Origin: Bacteroidales bacterium
GTDB taxonomy: Bacteria; Bacteroidota; Bacteroidia; Bacteroidales; Tenuifilaceae
Direction: 5' to 3'
Assembly: GCA_025361485.1 (NCBI GenBank)
Contig: JANYLA010000116.1
Coordinates: forward strand, 1 to 37,749
DNA length: 37,749 nucleotides
Numbering within the stretch: position 1 is the stretch's first letter; the number at the start of each line of letters is the position of its first letter. This document shows positions 1-6,883 of the stretch, one piece after another. The notes under the pieces are model-generated. The model was not told the DNA's origin, searched no databases, and was given only the letters and a program-made list of their open reading frames with translations. A program made the position numbers and the translations under genes.

Positions 1-51
1 GGTGAATGGAATTATACAATATACCCTTAAACTGTATCATTTATTATTTAA

Positions 52-639
52 CAATTACTAACCCCATTTGACGATACGCTTAAAGTACCATTATCAGCAA
101 AACTAGCAATTACATTCAATGAGGAAATGTTCGCTAATACAGGTTTTGTAAGAATTAAAAGAGGTTTGGATGATTCTGATTTCGAATTGATCAATATTTC
201 TTCAACAGGTGTTTCAGGTAGTGGAACTAAAAAAATAACTATAGATCCAAACAGTAATTTTGAAAGCAATACCCAATACTATGTTCTAATTGATAATACA
301 GCATTAAAGAACTCCAAGAATCAACCCTATGGAATAAATTCAAAAACTTTCTGGAATTTTACTACATATAACAATTTTTCATATGTTGATATGTTGAGGG
401 ATGATGGAATTTCTGTTTATTCTGATAAAGGATATGTAATTATCTCATTCTTAAAATCCTTACCGTTGAACTCCAACAGCTATGTTGAAATCTATTCCTT
501 AAACGGTTCGCTGATAAAAAAGGAAAAAATTGGAAATGCTTCAGTTTTTAGAACCTACTTAGGTCAGAAACAAGAAATCTTTGTTATTAAACTCTCAATA
601 AATAAGAAAATCTATACTACCAAAACTTTGGTTAAGTAA
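52..639 (+). CDS. Secreted Ig-like protein with T9SS type A sorting tail, 5'-incomplete
   Basis: This is the C-terminal part of a secreted surface protein. The frame opens after an in-frame stop at 49-51 and reads straight into a bacterial Ig-like fold of the SbsA/Big_5 type (motifs VPLSAKLAITFNEEM, then YYVLIDNTALKN). The last ~85 residues look like a Por_Secre_tail/T9SS type A domain: ISVYSDKGYVIIS, VEIYSLNGSLIKKEKI, a hydrophobic strand FVIKLSI, and the basic end TKTLVK. That tail is known to direct export through the type 9 system and anchoring at the cell surface. No start codon lies upstream of the Ig domain: the first ATG (127) falls inside its second strand, and frames 1 and 3 carry stops in the first 70 bases while frame 2 stops at 59-61. 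The gene is therefore truncated, frameshifted, or cut by a contig edge. Confidence 0.7.
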   Translation, partial: QLLTPFDDTLKVPLSAKLAITFNEEMFANTGFVRIKRGLDDSDFELINISSTGVSGSGTKKITIDPNSNFESNTQYYVLIDNTALKNSKNQPYGINSKTFWNFTTYNNFSYVDMLRDDGISVYSDKGYVIISFLKSLPLNSNSYVEIYSLNGSLIKKEKIGNASVFRTYLGQKQEIFVIKLSINKKIYTTKTLVK

Positions 640-703
640 GAAGTAATCGTTTGAACCTTTTCTCTCCTTTTAAGTTTCTAGGCTAGAAAACAATTATTGC
701 TTT

Positions 704-1366
704 ATGAACACTTGGAATGATTTGAAATATGTTGAAACCGTTGTTATTGATAATATCAATTTAGCACAAGATGCCTTTATATTGAGATTTAAGAGGAACT
801 TTAGCTTTAAGGCTGGTCAAGTAGTTGGGTTAGGAGTAAAAACAGATATAGAACCTCGCCTTTATAGCATTGCCAGCGGCGAAAATGATGAGTATATTGA
901 AATCCTCTACACCGAAAAATTGGATGGTAAGCTTACCCCCATGCTTTCAATATTAAGAAAAGGGGATAAGATATTAGTCACAAATCCATTCGGAACTTTC
1001 ACAGAATACTCCGATTCACCAGTTTGTATATCAACAGGAACAGGGATTGCACCATTTATCTCAATGATTAAATCTGGAAAGGGAACGAACCCAACCTTTA
1101 TTCATGGAATTAGAACCCCTGAATATTTCTACTTCGAGGACATCCTTAGAGAAAAGCTTAAAGACAACTATACTCAGTGCTGTTCAGGTTTAAACTCACC
1201 CAAGTTCTTCAATGGGCGGGTTACCAAGTACCTGACAGAAAACCCTGTAAACCCTAGCAAAAAGTATTACCTTTGTGGAGTTGCCGAGATGGTAGTTGAA
1301 GTTAGAGATATCCTCATCTCAAAAGGGATTCCGTACGGCAATATTATTTCGGAGATATACTTTTAA
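704..1366 (+). CDS. Ferredoxin-NADP(+) reductase-like flavoprotein
   Basis: A 220-residue FAD/NAD(P)H oxidoreductase of the plant-type ferredoxin reductase superfamily, expected to move electrons between NADPH and ferredoxin or flavodoxin in the cytoplasm. Visible motifs are the FAD-binding RLYS (residues 52-55), the NADP pyrophosphate motif STGTGIAPF (from 110), the LCGVAEMV motif (from 190) and a terminal aromatic residue (F220), which in this family stacks on the flavin. The length suits a compact FNR with no extra 2Fe-2S domain. The rlmN gene begins 9 nt after the stop, so the two are probably co-transcribed. That may be meaningful because RlmN, a radical-SAM enzyme, needs a low-potential reductant usually delivered by a flavodoxin or ferredoxin reductase. 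That link is inference from position. Confidence 0.82.
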   Translation: MNTWNDLKYVETVVIDNINLAQDAFILRFKRNFSFKAGQVVGLGVKTDIEPRLYSIASGENDEYIEILYTEKLDGKLTPMLSILRKGDKILVTNPFGTFTEYSDSPVCISTGTGIAPFISMIKSGKGTNPTFIHGIRTPEYFYFEDILREKLKDNYTQCCSGLNSPKFFNGRVTKYLTENPVNPSKKYYLCGVAEMVVEVRDILISKGIPYGNIISEIYF

Positions 1367-1375
1367 AACCACACC

Positions 1376-2416
1376 ATGAGCCAAGATATAAAAGAGAAGA
1401 TATCGTTATACGGACTAACGTTGAGCGAAATATCTGCAATCGTTAAGGAGGAGGGTTTGCCTAATTTTGCTGCAAAGCAGATTACGGAGTGGCTATACAA
1501 GAAAGATATCGACAGCATTGATGAGATGACCAACCTTTCGCTGAAATCAAGAGAACAGCTGAAGCAAAAATACATCATTGGCTTAACCCCTTCGATGAAG
1601 GTAATGGAATCGATTGATGGCACTAAGAAATATCTATTTAAAACTGGAACCAATAATTTTATAGAAGCTGCATATCTACCCGAAACCGACCGTGCAACGC
1701 TTTGCGTTTCAACTCAGGCGGGCTGCAAAATGGGTTGTCTTTTCTGTATGACAGGCAAACAGGGCTTTCAGGCAAATCTTACAACTAACGAAATTTTAAA
1801 TCAACTTAGAAGCATTTCAGAATTCCGTAATGTATCAAACCTTGTATACATGGGCATGGGCGAGCCATTTGATAATATCGACAACGTATTATCGAGCCTC
1901 GAAATTATTACCTCCGAATGGGGATATGCTTGGAGCCCAAAACGGGTAACCGTTTCATCCATCGGAATTATTCCTGCAATGCAGACTTTCTTAGAAAAAA
2001 GTAATTGCCACTTGGCAATAAGCCTCCATAACCCATTCGATGATGAAAGACGTCAGATGATGCCTATTCAGAATGTTTACCCAATTCAGAAGGTAATAAC
2101 AGAGATTAAAAAGGCAGATCTTGGCAGACAGCAGCGCGTATCGTTCGAGTACATTATGTTCGATGGGATTAACGATACCGATAGGCATATCAAGGAGATG
2201 GTCAAACTCCTTGGAGGATTGAAATGCAGGGTTAACCTGATTCGTTTTCATGCAATACCAGGTACACCACTTAACGGGACTCCCGATGCGAGGATTATTG
2301 AGTTTCGAAATGCCCTTACAGCAAAAGGGGTTTTCACCACCGTTAGAGCATCAAGGGGCCAAGATATTCAAGCTGCATGCGGGTTACTTTCAACAAAGGA
2401 AATGGTTAAAAAGTAA
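1376..2416 (+). CDS. rlmN: 23S rRNA (adenine(2503)-C(2))-methyltransferase RlmN
   Basis: A radical-SAM methyltransferase that methylates C2 of A2503 in 23S rRNA, and in many bacteria A37 of some tRNAs, in the cytoplasm. At 346 residues it is the usual family length. The 4Fe-4S motif CKMGCLFC gives Cys117, Cys121 and Cys124. The C-terminal motif QDIQAACGLL contains Cys335, which corresponds to the mechanistic cysteine that carries the methyl-derived intermediate. Other family hallmarks are YMGMGEPFDN, VTVSSIGIIP, and LAISLHNPFDDERRQMMPI. The ATG lies 9 nt downstream of the reductase stop, suggesting an operon. No Rho-independent terminator is evident behind it, only an inverted-repeat element. 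Confidence 0.95.
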   Translation: MSQDIKEKISLYGLTLSEISAIVKEEGLPNFAAKQITEWLYKKDIDSIDEMTNLSLKSREQLKQKYIIGLTPSMKVMESIDGTKKYLFKTGTNNFIEAAYLPETDRATLCVSTQAGCKMGCLFCMTGKQGFQANLTTNEILNQLRSISEFRNVSNLVYMGMGEPFDNIDNVLSSLEIITSEWGYAWSPKRVTVSSIGIIPAMQTFLEKSNCHLAISLHNPFDDERRQMMPIQNVYPIQKVITEIKKADLGRQQRVSFEYIMFDGINDTDRHIKEMVKLLGGLKCRVNLIRFHAIPGTPLNGTPDARIIEFRNALTAKGVFTTVRASRGQDIQAACGLLSTKEMVKK

Positions 2417-2480
2417 TTGCTAACTTCGTAGTAAACTTAAATGTAACAATCAATTCTGCAGTAATCAAAATAAATAAAAA

Positions 2481-2656
2481 CCACGGAGACACGGAGGACA
2501 CAGAGAATAAAAGATAACAAATGCTTAGATTTTTTTCAGTCTTGATGATTACTCAAAAAATGTATTTGATTTTGTAGAATATAAAAGTGCTTAACAATGT
2601 TTTTATTCTGTGATGAACAAAACATACCTTTGTGTTCTCTGTGTCTCAGTGGTGAA
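2481..2656. repeat. Imperfect inverted repeat of the 'ccacggagacacggagg' family
   Basis: Two arms face each other in the rlmN-serpin spacer: 2481-2507 and 2630-2656. The reverse complement of the left arm matches the right arm at about 16 of the 18 outermost positions. The arms are the purine-rich and pyrimidine-rich forms of a short repeat that occurs in many bacterial genomes, including Bacteroidota. The ~120 nt between the arms is AT-rich without a convincing ORF. The right arm ends about 20 nt before the serpin start, so its hairpin may affect that gene's 5' region. Function is unknown. Confidence 0.6.
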
Positions 2657-2678
2657 TAATTACTAAAAATAAAGCGCA

Positions 2679-3851
2679 ATGAGAATAAATATTTTAATTG
2701 CCTTATTTTCCCTATCAATTGCACAAGGCAATGCTCAAAATTTGAGTAATAATCAGTTCGCAATTGATTTCTATAAACAGATTGCTAACCAAGAGAAAGG
2801 GAATATCTTTTTCTCGCCATACAGCCTAAGCACAGCAATGGCTATGACCTACGCAGGAGCGAAGGGAGTTACACAGGAGCAGATTGCACAGGTATTTCAT
2901 TTTACTGCTAATAATGACAAGTTTCATATTCAACTAGGCAATACCATAAAGCAGATAAATTCTAAGTCAGGAGCAGTCCAGCTTAAAATCGTCAATAACC
3001 TATGGGCAGAGAAAAACTACCCTCTAACAAAAACATACCCTAAATTGATGACAACGGCCTATATGGCGGCAATAAAGCCTATGGACTTCATCAATAAATT
3101 TGAAGAAAGTAGGCTTTCGATTAATGCGAATATCCTCAAAACCACCAACGAAAAGATTAAAGACCTCCTACCCCCAAATTCGCTTAATACACTGACAAGG
3201 CTTGTACTTACCAATGCCATATATTTTAAGGGAGATTGGAAAGTCATGTTCAAAAAGGATTTAACGAGCGATAGGGATTTTTTTATTACTCCACTGAAAT
3301 CCATAAAATGCTCAATGATGAGTGTTAAGAGTGAATTCAGTTACTATGAGGATTCAAAACTTAAGGCCCTAGAACTCCCCTATGCTGGGAATAACTTTTC
3401 GATGGTAGTTATACTTCCCAACTCAAATAATTCTTTGGAAGATATTACTAAAATGTTTACAAACGATTTACTTGCTGATATCCAAAGGGAGCTGGGCAAG
3501 CAGGAGGTTACAATATCGATTCCAAAATTCAAATTATCCAATGGTTATGAGCTAAAGCAGCTGCTTACAACGATGGGTATGCCACAACCCTTTTCCGATG
3601 ATGCTGATTTTACTGGAATGACTACCAAAAACAATTTAAAAATTTCGGATGTTTATCATAAGGCTTTCATTGATGTTAACGAGCAAGGAACTGAGGCTGC
3701 TGCTGCAACAGCTGTTGTAGTTGCAACTAAATCTGTTCATCGTGTGCAATCGTTTATTGCAAATAGACCATTCCTATTTTTAATCAAAGAGACACCAACC
3801 GGCACAATCCTTTTTATGGGAAGGGTTGTTGACCCAACCTTAAGTGAGTAG
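2679..3851 (+). CDS. Secreted serpin (serine protease inhibitor)
   Basis: A 390-residue serpin with an N-terminal Sec signal (hydrophobic stretch LIALFSLSIA, likely cleavage near NAQ), so it should act in the periplasm or outside the cell. Serpins are suicide inhibitors that trap serine or cysteine proteases after cleavage of a reactive-centre loop. Family motifs visible are GNIFFSPYSLSTAMAMTYAG near the N-terminus, TNAIYFKGDWK, and the C-terminal NRPFLFLIKE and ILFMGRVVDP. The hinge EQGTEAAAAT (335-344) has the small residues needed for loop insertion, so it should be inhibitory. Counting 17 residues from the hinge Glu puts P1 at Lys351 and P1' at Ser352, suggesting a trypsin-like target; the segment to the distal Pro-Phe is two residues longer than in alpha-1-antitrypsin, so this is approximate. 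The stop overlaps the start of the next gene. Confidence 0.92.
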   Translation: MRINILIALFSLSIAQGNAQNLSNNQFAIDFYKQIANQEKGNIFFSPYSLSTAMAMTYAGAKGVTQEQIAQVFHFTANNDKFHIQLGNTIKQINSKSGAVQLKIVNNLWAEKNYPLTKTYPKLMTTAYMAAIKPMDFINKFEESRLSINANILKTTNEKIKDLLPPNSLNTLTRLVLTNAIYFKGDWKVMFKKDLTSDRDFFITPLKSIKCSMMSVKSEFSYYEDSKLKALELPYAGNNFSMVVILPNSNNSLEDITKMFTNDLLADIQRELGKQEVTISIPKFKLSNGYELKQLLTTMGMPQPFSDDADFTGMTTKNNLKISDVYHKAFIDVNEQGTEAAAATAVVVATKSVHRVQSFIANRPFLFLIKETPTGTILFMGRVVDPTLSE

Positions 3852-4498
3852 TGAGCAAGCATATTATCAATCTTATAAAGCAGGGCGAACACCAAACGCT
3901 CGATTTTAAGCACTCAATCACCGATTCGAAGAAGATTGCACGTTCGTTGGTAGCCTTCGCAAATACTCTTGGAGGAACATTGCTAATTGGGGTCAAGGAT
4001 AATGGCTCCATTGTAGGAATCGACACCGAGGAGGAGTATTATATGATTGAGGCCGCTGCCCAAATGTACAGCAAACCTGAAATACCATTTAAAGTCACAA
4101 AATGGAATATCAATGGCAAGACAATTCTCGAGGTTATAGTAAATCCAATCAAGCACAAGCCCGTTAAAGCTCCCGATAAGAATGGCGAATACAAGGCCTT
4201 TATTCGGGTAAACGATGAGAATATTGTGGCATCAGCAATTCAACTAAAGATTTGGAAAGCCGAGAGGCATCGGAAATCGATTAGGATGGTGCTATCGGAG
4301 AAGGAGAATGCTCTTTTCGATTATTTCAAAACAAATCCTAAAATTACCGTTGGGCAGTATAGCCGACTTGCATTTATATCGAGGATTGATGCAGAGAATA
4401 TACTTATTGACCTCACAGTTATTGGGCTGATTAAGCATTTTGCGAATCAGGATGAAGAGTACTTTTTGCCACAAAGGCACAAAGACACAAAAAAATAA
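3851..4498 (+). CDS. AlbA_2 (Schlafen-type) domain protein with winged-helix-like C-terminus
   Basis: A 215-residue putative DNA-binding regulator. Residues ~10-135 form an AlbA_2 domain (also called the Schlafen AlbA_2 or AAA_4 domain): TLDFKHSITDSKKIARSLVA, then FANTLGGTLLIGVKDNGSI, and RVNDENI. Residues ~140-205 resemble a winged helix (ALFDYFKTNPKITVGQYSRL and following). The start is GTG at 3851, whose G is the last base of the serpin TAG stop. This one-base overlap implies translational coupling. The last residues (LPQRHKDTKK) are encoded by a copy of a dispersed intergenic repeat, so the original C-terminus has probably been replaced. AlbA_2 proteins are usually annotated as predicted transcriptional regulators; control of the serpin is inference from the overlap only. 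Confidence 0.78.
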   Translation: MSKHIINLIKQGEHQTLDFKHSITDSKKIARSLVAFANTLGGTLLIGVKDNGSIVGIDTEEEYYMIEAAAQMYSKPEIPFKVTKWNINGKTILEVIVNPIKHKPVKAPDKNGEYKAFIRVNDENIVASAIQLKIWKAERHRKSIRMVLSEKENALFDYFKTNPKITVGQYSRLAFISRIDAENILIDLTVIGLIKHFANQDEEYFLPQRHKDTKK

Positions 4499-4566
4499 TA
4501 ACGTATATTTCAACGCTCATAACCTTGCCTAAAAAATCTATGTGACCTAATGTGTCTACTGGGGTG
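4469..4566. repeat. Dispersed 'cacaaaggcacaaagacac' inverted repeat between convergent genes
   Basis: The left arm (4469-4494, ccacaaaggcacaaagacac and following A-run) and the right arm (about 4538-4566, with ctaatgtgtctactggggtg) are the two orientations of the same repeat family seen at 2481-2656 and 35270-35332. The element fills the gap between two convergent genes and overlaps both 3' ends: the left arm codes for the last residues of the AlbA_2 protein and the right arm overlaps the end of the minus-strand DUF3592-like gene. Its hairpin may act as a weak bidirectional transcription end, which is inference. Confidence 0.6.
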
Positions 4567-4960
4567 AATTTGATTCGAACATCTTCGGAAAACTTTTAAA
4601 AAATGCCCACCAGATAAGCAATCCAAGCGGCAGTTGAATGATAGTATCGATAAACAATCCCCAAAAAGTGTAAATCTTTGCAGCCTTTGGATTCCATTGA
4701 TAAAATATCACTTTTACATTATCCCCAACAAGCAGTGCCTCGTTTTCCTCACCAAGAATACCGTACTCATTATTTTGGTATTCAAACTGAACTTTGGGAT
4801 AGGATGATGTAGGAAATATTGAAACCCCATCCTGCTCAAAAACAATCTCTGTCACCTTCCCCTTTTCAGCTCTTCCTAAAACTAAGTAGGAAGTTGGTGA
4901 GAATAGAGTAGCAATAAAGATGAAGGCAACGCCAATACTATAAACCCTCTTACGCTGCAT
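4556..4960 (-). CDS. Small membrane protein, DUF3592-like
   Basis: A 134-residue protein with two predicted membrane helices, at about residues 9-29 (SIGVAFIFIATLFS) and 101-123 (FIDTIIQLPLGLLIWWAFF), flanking a soluble beta-rich segment. The middle part (GKVTEIVFEQDGVSIFPTSS, VQFEYQNNEYGI, VGDNVKVIFYQWNPKAAKIY) matches the usual layout of DUF3592 proteins, in which a small beta domain sits between two helices. Biochemical function is not known for this family. The start ATG has no competing upstream start. The 3' end falls inside the right arm of the repeat at 4469-4566, so the last few residues (SNSPQ) may be repeat-derived. It is monocistronic. Confidence 0.6.
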   Translation of the reverse strand: MQRKRVYSIGVAFIFIATLFSPTSYLVLGRAEKGKVTEIVFEQDGVSIFPTSSYPKVQFEYQNNEYGILGEENEALLVGDNVKVIFYQWNPKAAKIYTFWGLFIDTIIQLPLGLLIWWAFFKSFPKMFESNSPQ

Positions 4961-5261
4961 TTAAATGATTATCAATGCAAGATAATTTTTTTAAACGTTA
5001 AAAGATGGTTTTAAGCCATCCCTTTTTCTTATAATCCTTTAGCAATAAATTAAACACCTAGATATAAGCCTAATTTAGTATCAATTTTTTATACTAATTA
5101 TTTCACTTCAAGGCATAACAAACAGAGAAAGGTTCAATTATTTATGGAAAAGGGTTCGAAAAAGTATCTAATAGTAAAAGAGACCACCTAAAGTAAAGTG
5201 AAGTTCTTTGAAGAGTTGATTTTGTGATTAAATGATAAAAAGTTCTCATTGATATATTGAC
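4961..5261. other. Intergenic, AT-rich, no gene seen
   Basis: No ORF with coding character is visible on either strand. A small hairpin, gatgg/ccatc at 5004-5020 followed by a pyrimidine run (cctttttctt), could be a terminator on the plus strand, but no plus-strand gene precedes it. Confidence 0.4.
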
Positions 5262-5296
5262 AAAAAAATAGGTCAACAGTATTTATTGACCTATTT
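5262..5296 (-). terminator. Rho-independent terminator of the tRNA transcript
   Basis: The stem aaataggtcaa (5266-5276) pairs perfectly with ttgacctattt (5286-5296). On the minus strand it is followed by a run of seven U. It lies 9 nt beyond the 3' end of tRNA-Gly, so it should end the tRNA-Ala/tRNA-Gly transcript. Confidence 0.85.
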
Positions 5297-5303
5297 CTTC
5301 AGC

Positions 5304-5377
<74 letters not shown>

Positions 5378-5385
5378 TTATTCAG

Positions 5386-5459
<74 letters not shown>

Positions 5460-5500
5460 ATTTTATAACAACACACAACACCTTAGTAATTGCAAGGGTT

Positions 5501-5508
5501 CAAAGATA
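5501..5508 (-). promoter_or_regulatory. Bacteroidota -7 promoter element for the tRNA pair
   Basis: Reading the minus strand, TATCTTTG matches the Bacteroidota sigma-ABfr -7 consensus TAnnTTTG and lies about 42 nt upstream of tRNA-Ala. A convincing -33 TTTG is not seen at the usual distance, so only the -7 element is proposed. Confidence 0.5.
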
Positions 5509-5606
5509 GAAAAAAAATGAAGTTGACGAAAAATAGACGCGTTTTTTTATACTTATTCATTGTTTTTAACGTATAATATTATAAACAACCCTTAAAACCA
5601 AACGCC

Positions 5607-6389
5607 ATGAAAACACAAGACGAAAAAAAAGAAGTAGTTCCTTCGTTCAATGATCTGGTTTTTGAAAACAGGAACAAGGAGTATGGTGCATATACTATAA
5701 GGAAAAACTACAATGCCGCATTAATGTGGTCAATGCTCGTCAGCGTTTTTTTTATCAGCGCATCGGTTATAACACCATTTATTATTGAACAAGGAAAACC
5801 AATTCATATCGACACACCGAAGGATGACCCAAAAGTCATAGTTATTGAAAAGATAATTCTTCCAGTTAATAATCCTGAGCCAGAAAAGCCAGAGGTAAAA
5901 ATTAAACCTTTAACTTATGTTGCACCCGTAGTAGTTGATACGATGTCGCCTGAACAAGAGAATCAAATTTTAACTATTTCTGACATAAATGATTTACCAA
6001 AAAATGATAGCTCTTTTAATTATATACCCGAAAAGACTAGAATAGAAGTAGAACCTGAAAACAATACCATTAACGAACCATTTAGCGTCACAGAAAAACC
6101 TTTCTTTGGAAGTGGCGGCGATAATGAGTTTAGAAGTTGGATTGCAAAACAAATTGTTTACCCACAATCGTGTATAGAGACAAATACACAAGGCAAGGTT
6201 TACCTACAGTTTGTTGTTGAAAAAAACGGGAGTATTTCAAATATTCTAATACAAAGGTCAGTCGATCCTGAACTTAGTAAAGAAGCGATAAGAGTACTAG
6301 AACTCTCACCAAGCTGGAATCCAGGTAAAATTAACGGCTCACCAGTTCGAGTTAGAGTTAACTTTCCAATTACCTTCTCTTTAAGATAA
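5607..6389 (+). CDS. TonB-family energy transducer
   Basis: A 260-residue inner-membrane protein that transmits proton-motive-force energy from an ExbB/ExbD complex to TonB-dependent outer-membrane receptors. The N-terminal cytoplasmic segment has the Bacteroidota TonB signature DLVFENRNKEYGAYTIRKNY. One membrane helix spans about residues 38-60 (MWSMLVSVFFISASVITPFI). A periplasmic linker contains proline-rich, acidic and basic runs (NPEPEKPEVKIKP). The TonB C-terminal domain covers about 172-260 (IVYPQSCIETNTQGKVYLQF, then SPSWNPGKINGSPVRVRVNF). ATG 5607 gives the complete N-terminal motif. No exbB/exbD gene is in the window, so this is a stand-alone paralogue. A strong terminator follows. 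Confidence 0.9.
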   Translation: MKTQDEKKEVVPSFNDLVFENRNKEYGAYTIRKNYNAALMWSMLVSVFFISASVITPFIIEQGKPIHIDTPKDDPKVIVIEKIILPVNNPEPEKPEVKIKPLTYVAPVVVDTMSPEQENQILTISDINDLPKNDSSFNYIPEKTRIEVEPENNTINEPFSVTEKPFFGSGGDNEFRSWIAKQIVYPQSCIETNTQGKVYLQFVVEKNGSISNILIQRSVDPELSKEAIRVLELSPSWNPGKINGSPVRVRVNFPITFSLR

Positions 6390-6410
6390 ATACACAACCA
6401 AAATTATTAT

Positions 6411-6441
6411 AAAAACCCCGATTTTTTTTCGGGGTTTTTAT
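6411..6441 (+). terminator. Rho-independent terminator after tonB-like gene
   Basis: The stem aaaaccccga pairs with tcggggtttt around a short T-rich loop, followed by more T residues. It lies 22 nt behind the TonB stop codon and isolates that gene from the giant gene downstream. Confidence 0.88.
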
Positions 6442-6883
6442 TTTATACCAACCCATATTGAACTTTTTTTATGAGATTTTCATTACGGTAGATTTTTAGT
6501 TTTCCTTTTCAAGTGATTTTGGTTTTATAAAAAATCAACTAGTCAATCATAAAGTTAGTTCAACCAAATCATTGTAACTTTAGTAAACGTTAAAGCGTAC
6601 ATAATCAAAACTTACATTAAATAGTGCAAATACTAGAAACATCAGGTTATATTTGCTGTTGTTATAGGTTTGAAACTACACGAATAATGCCCAAAAGCGG
6701 ACAGAATGGGGATTAATACGTGTGTAAGTATTTGTATCTACCTAAATAAAAGCGAGTTAATATTATTGGTTTGGTTGTTGCTTTTATTTAAAGGTTAAAT
6801 ATGTCATATTGTTTTGTTGTTTAATGTTTAAAGAATTAACCATTCCGGGTATACCTGTTTAAGAAAAAATTAAAAATATACAT
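6442..6883 (+). promoter_or_regulatory. Long non-coding leader upstream of the giant surface-protein gene
   Basis: About 440 nt with no ORF of coding character between the tonB terminator and the giant gene. Two matches to the Bacteroidota -7 element TAnnTTTG are present: TATATTTG at 6648-6655 and TAGGTTTG at 6665-6672. Neither has a clear -33 TTG at 19-21 nt. If either is used, the mRNA carries an untranslated leader of about 200 nt. The 15 bases before the ATG are A/T-only apart from one C, as is common for initiation regions in Bacteroidota, and there is no Shine-Dalgarno sequence at the usual distance. Confidence 0.4.

Noticed and set aside
3851-4498. AlbA_2/Schlafen gene as part of a defence system
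   Set aside because: It is a lone small protein with no nuclease, helicase or ATPase partner; its only coupled neighbour is a secreted serpin.
5004-5030. Hairpin plus pyrimidine run as a terminator
   Set aside because: The stem is only five pairs and no plus-strand gene or promoter precedes it.
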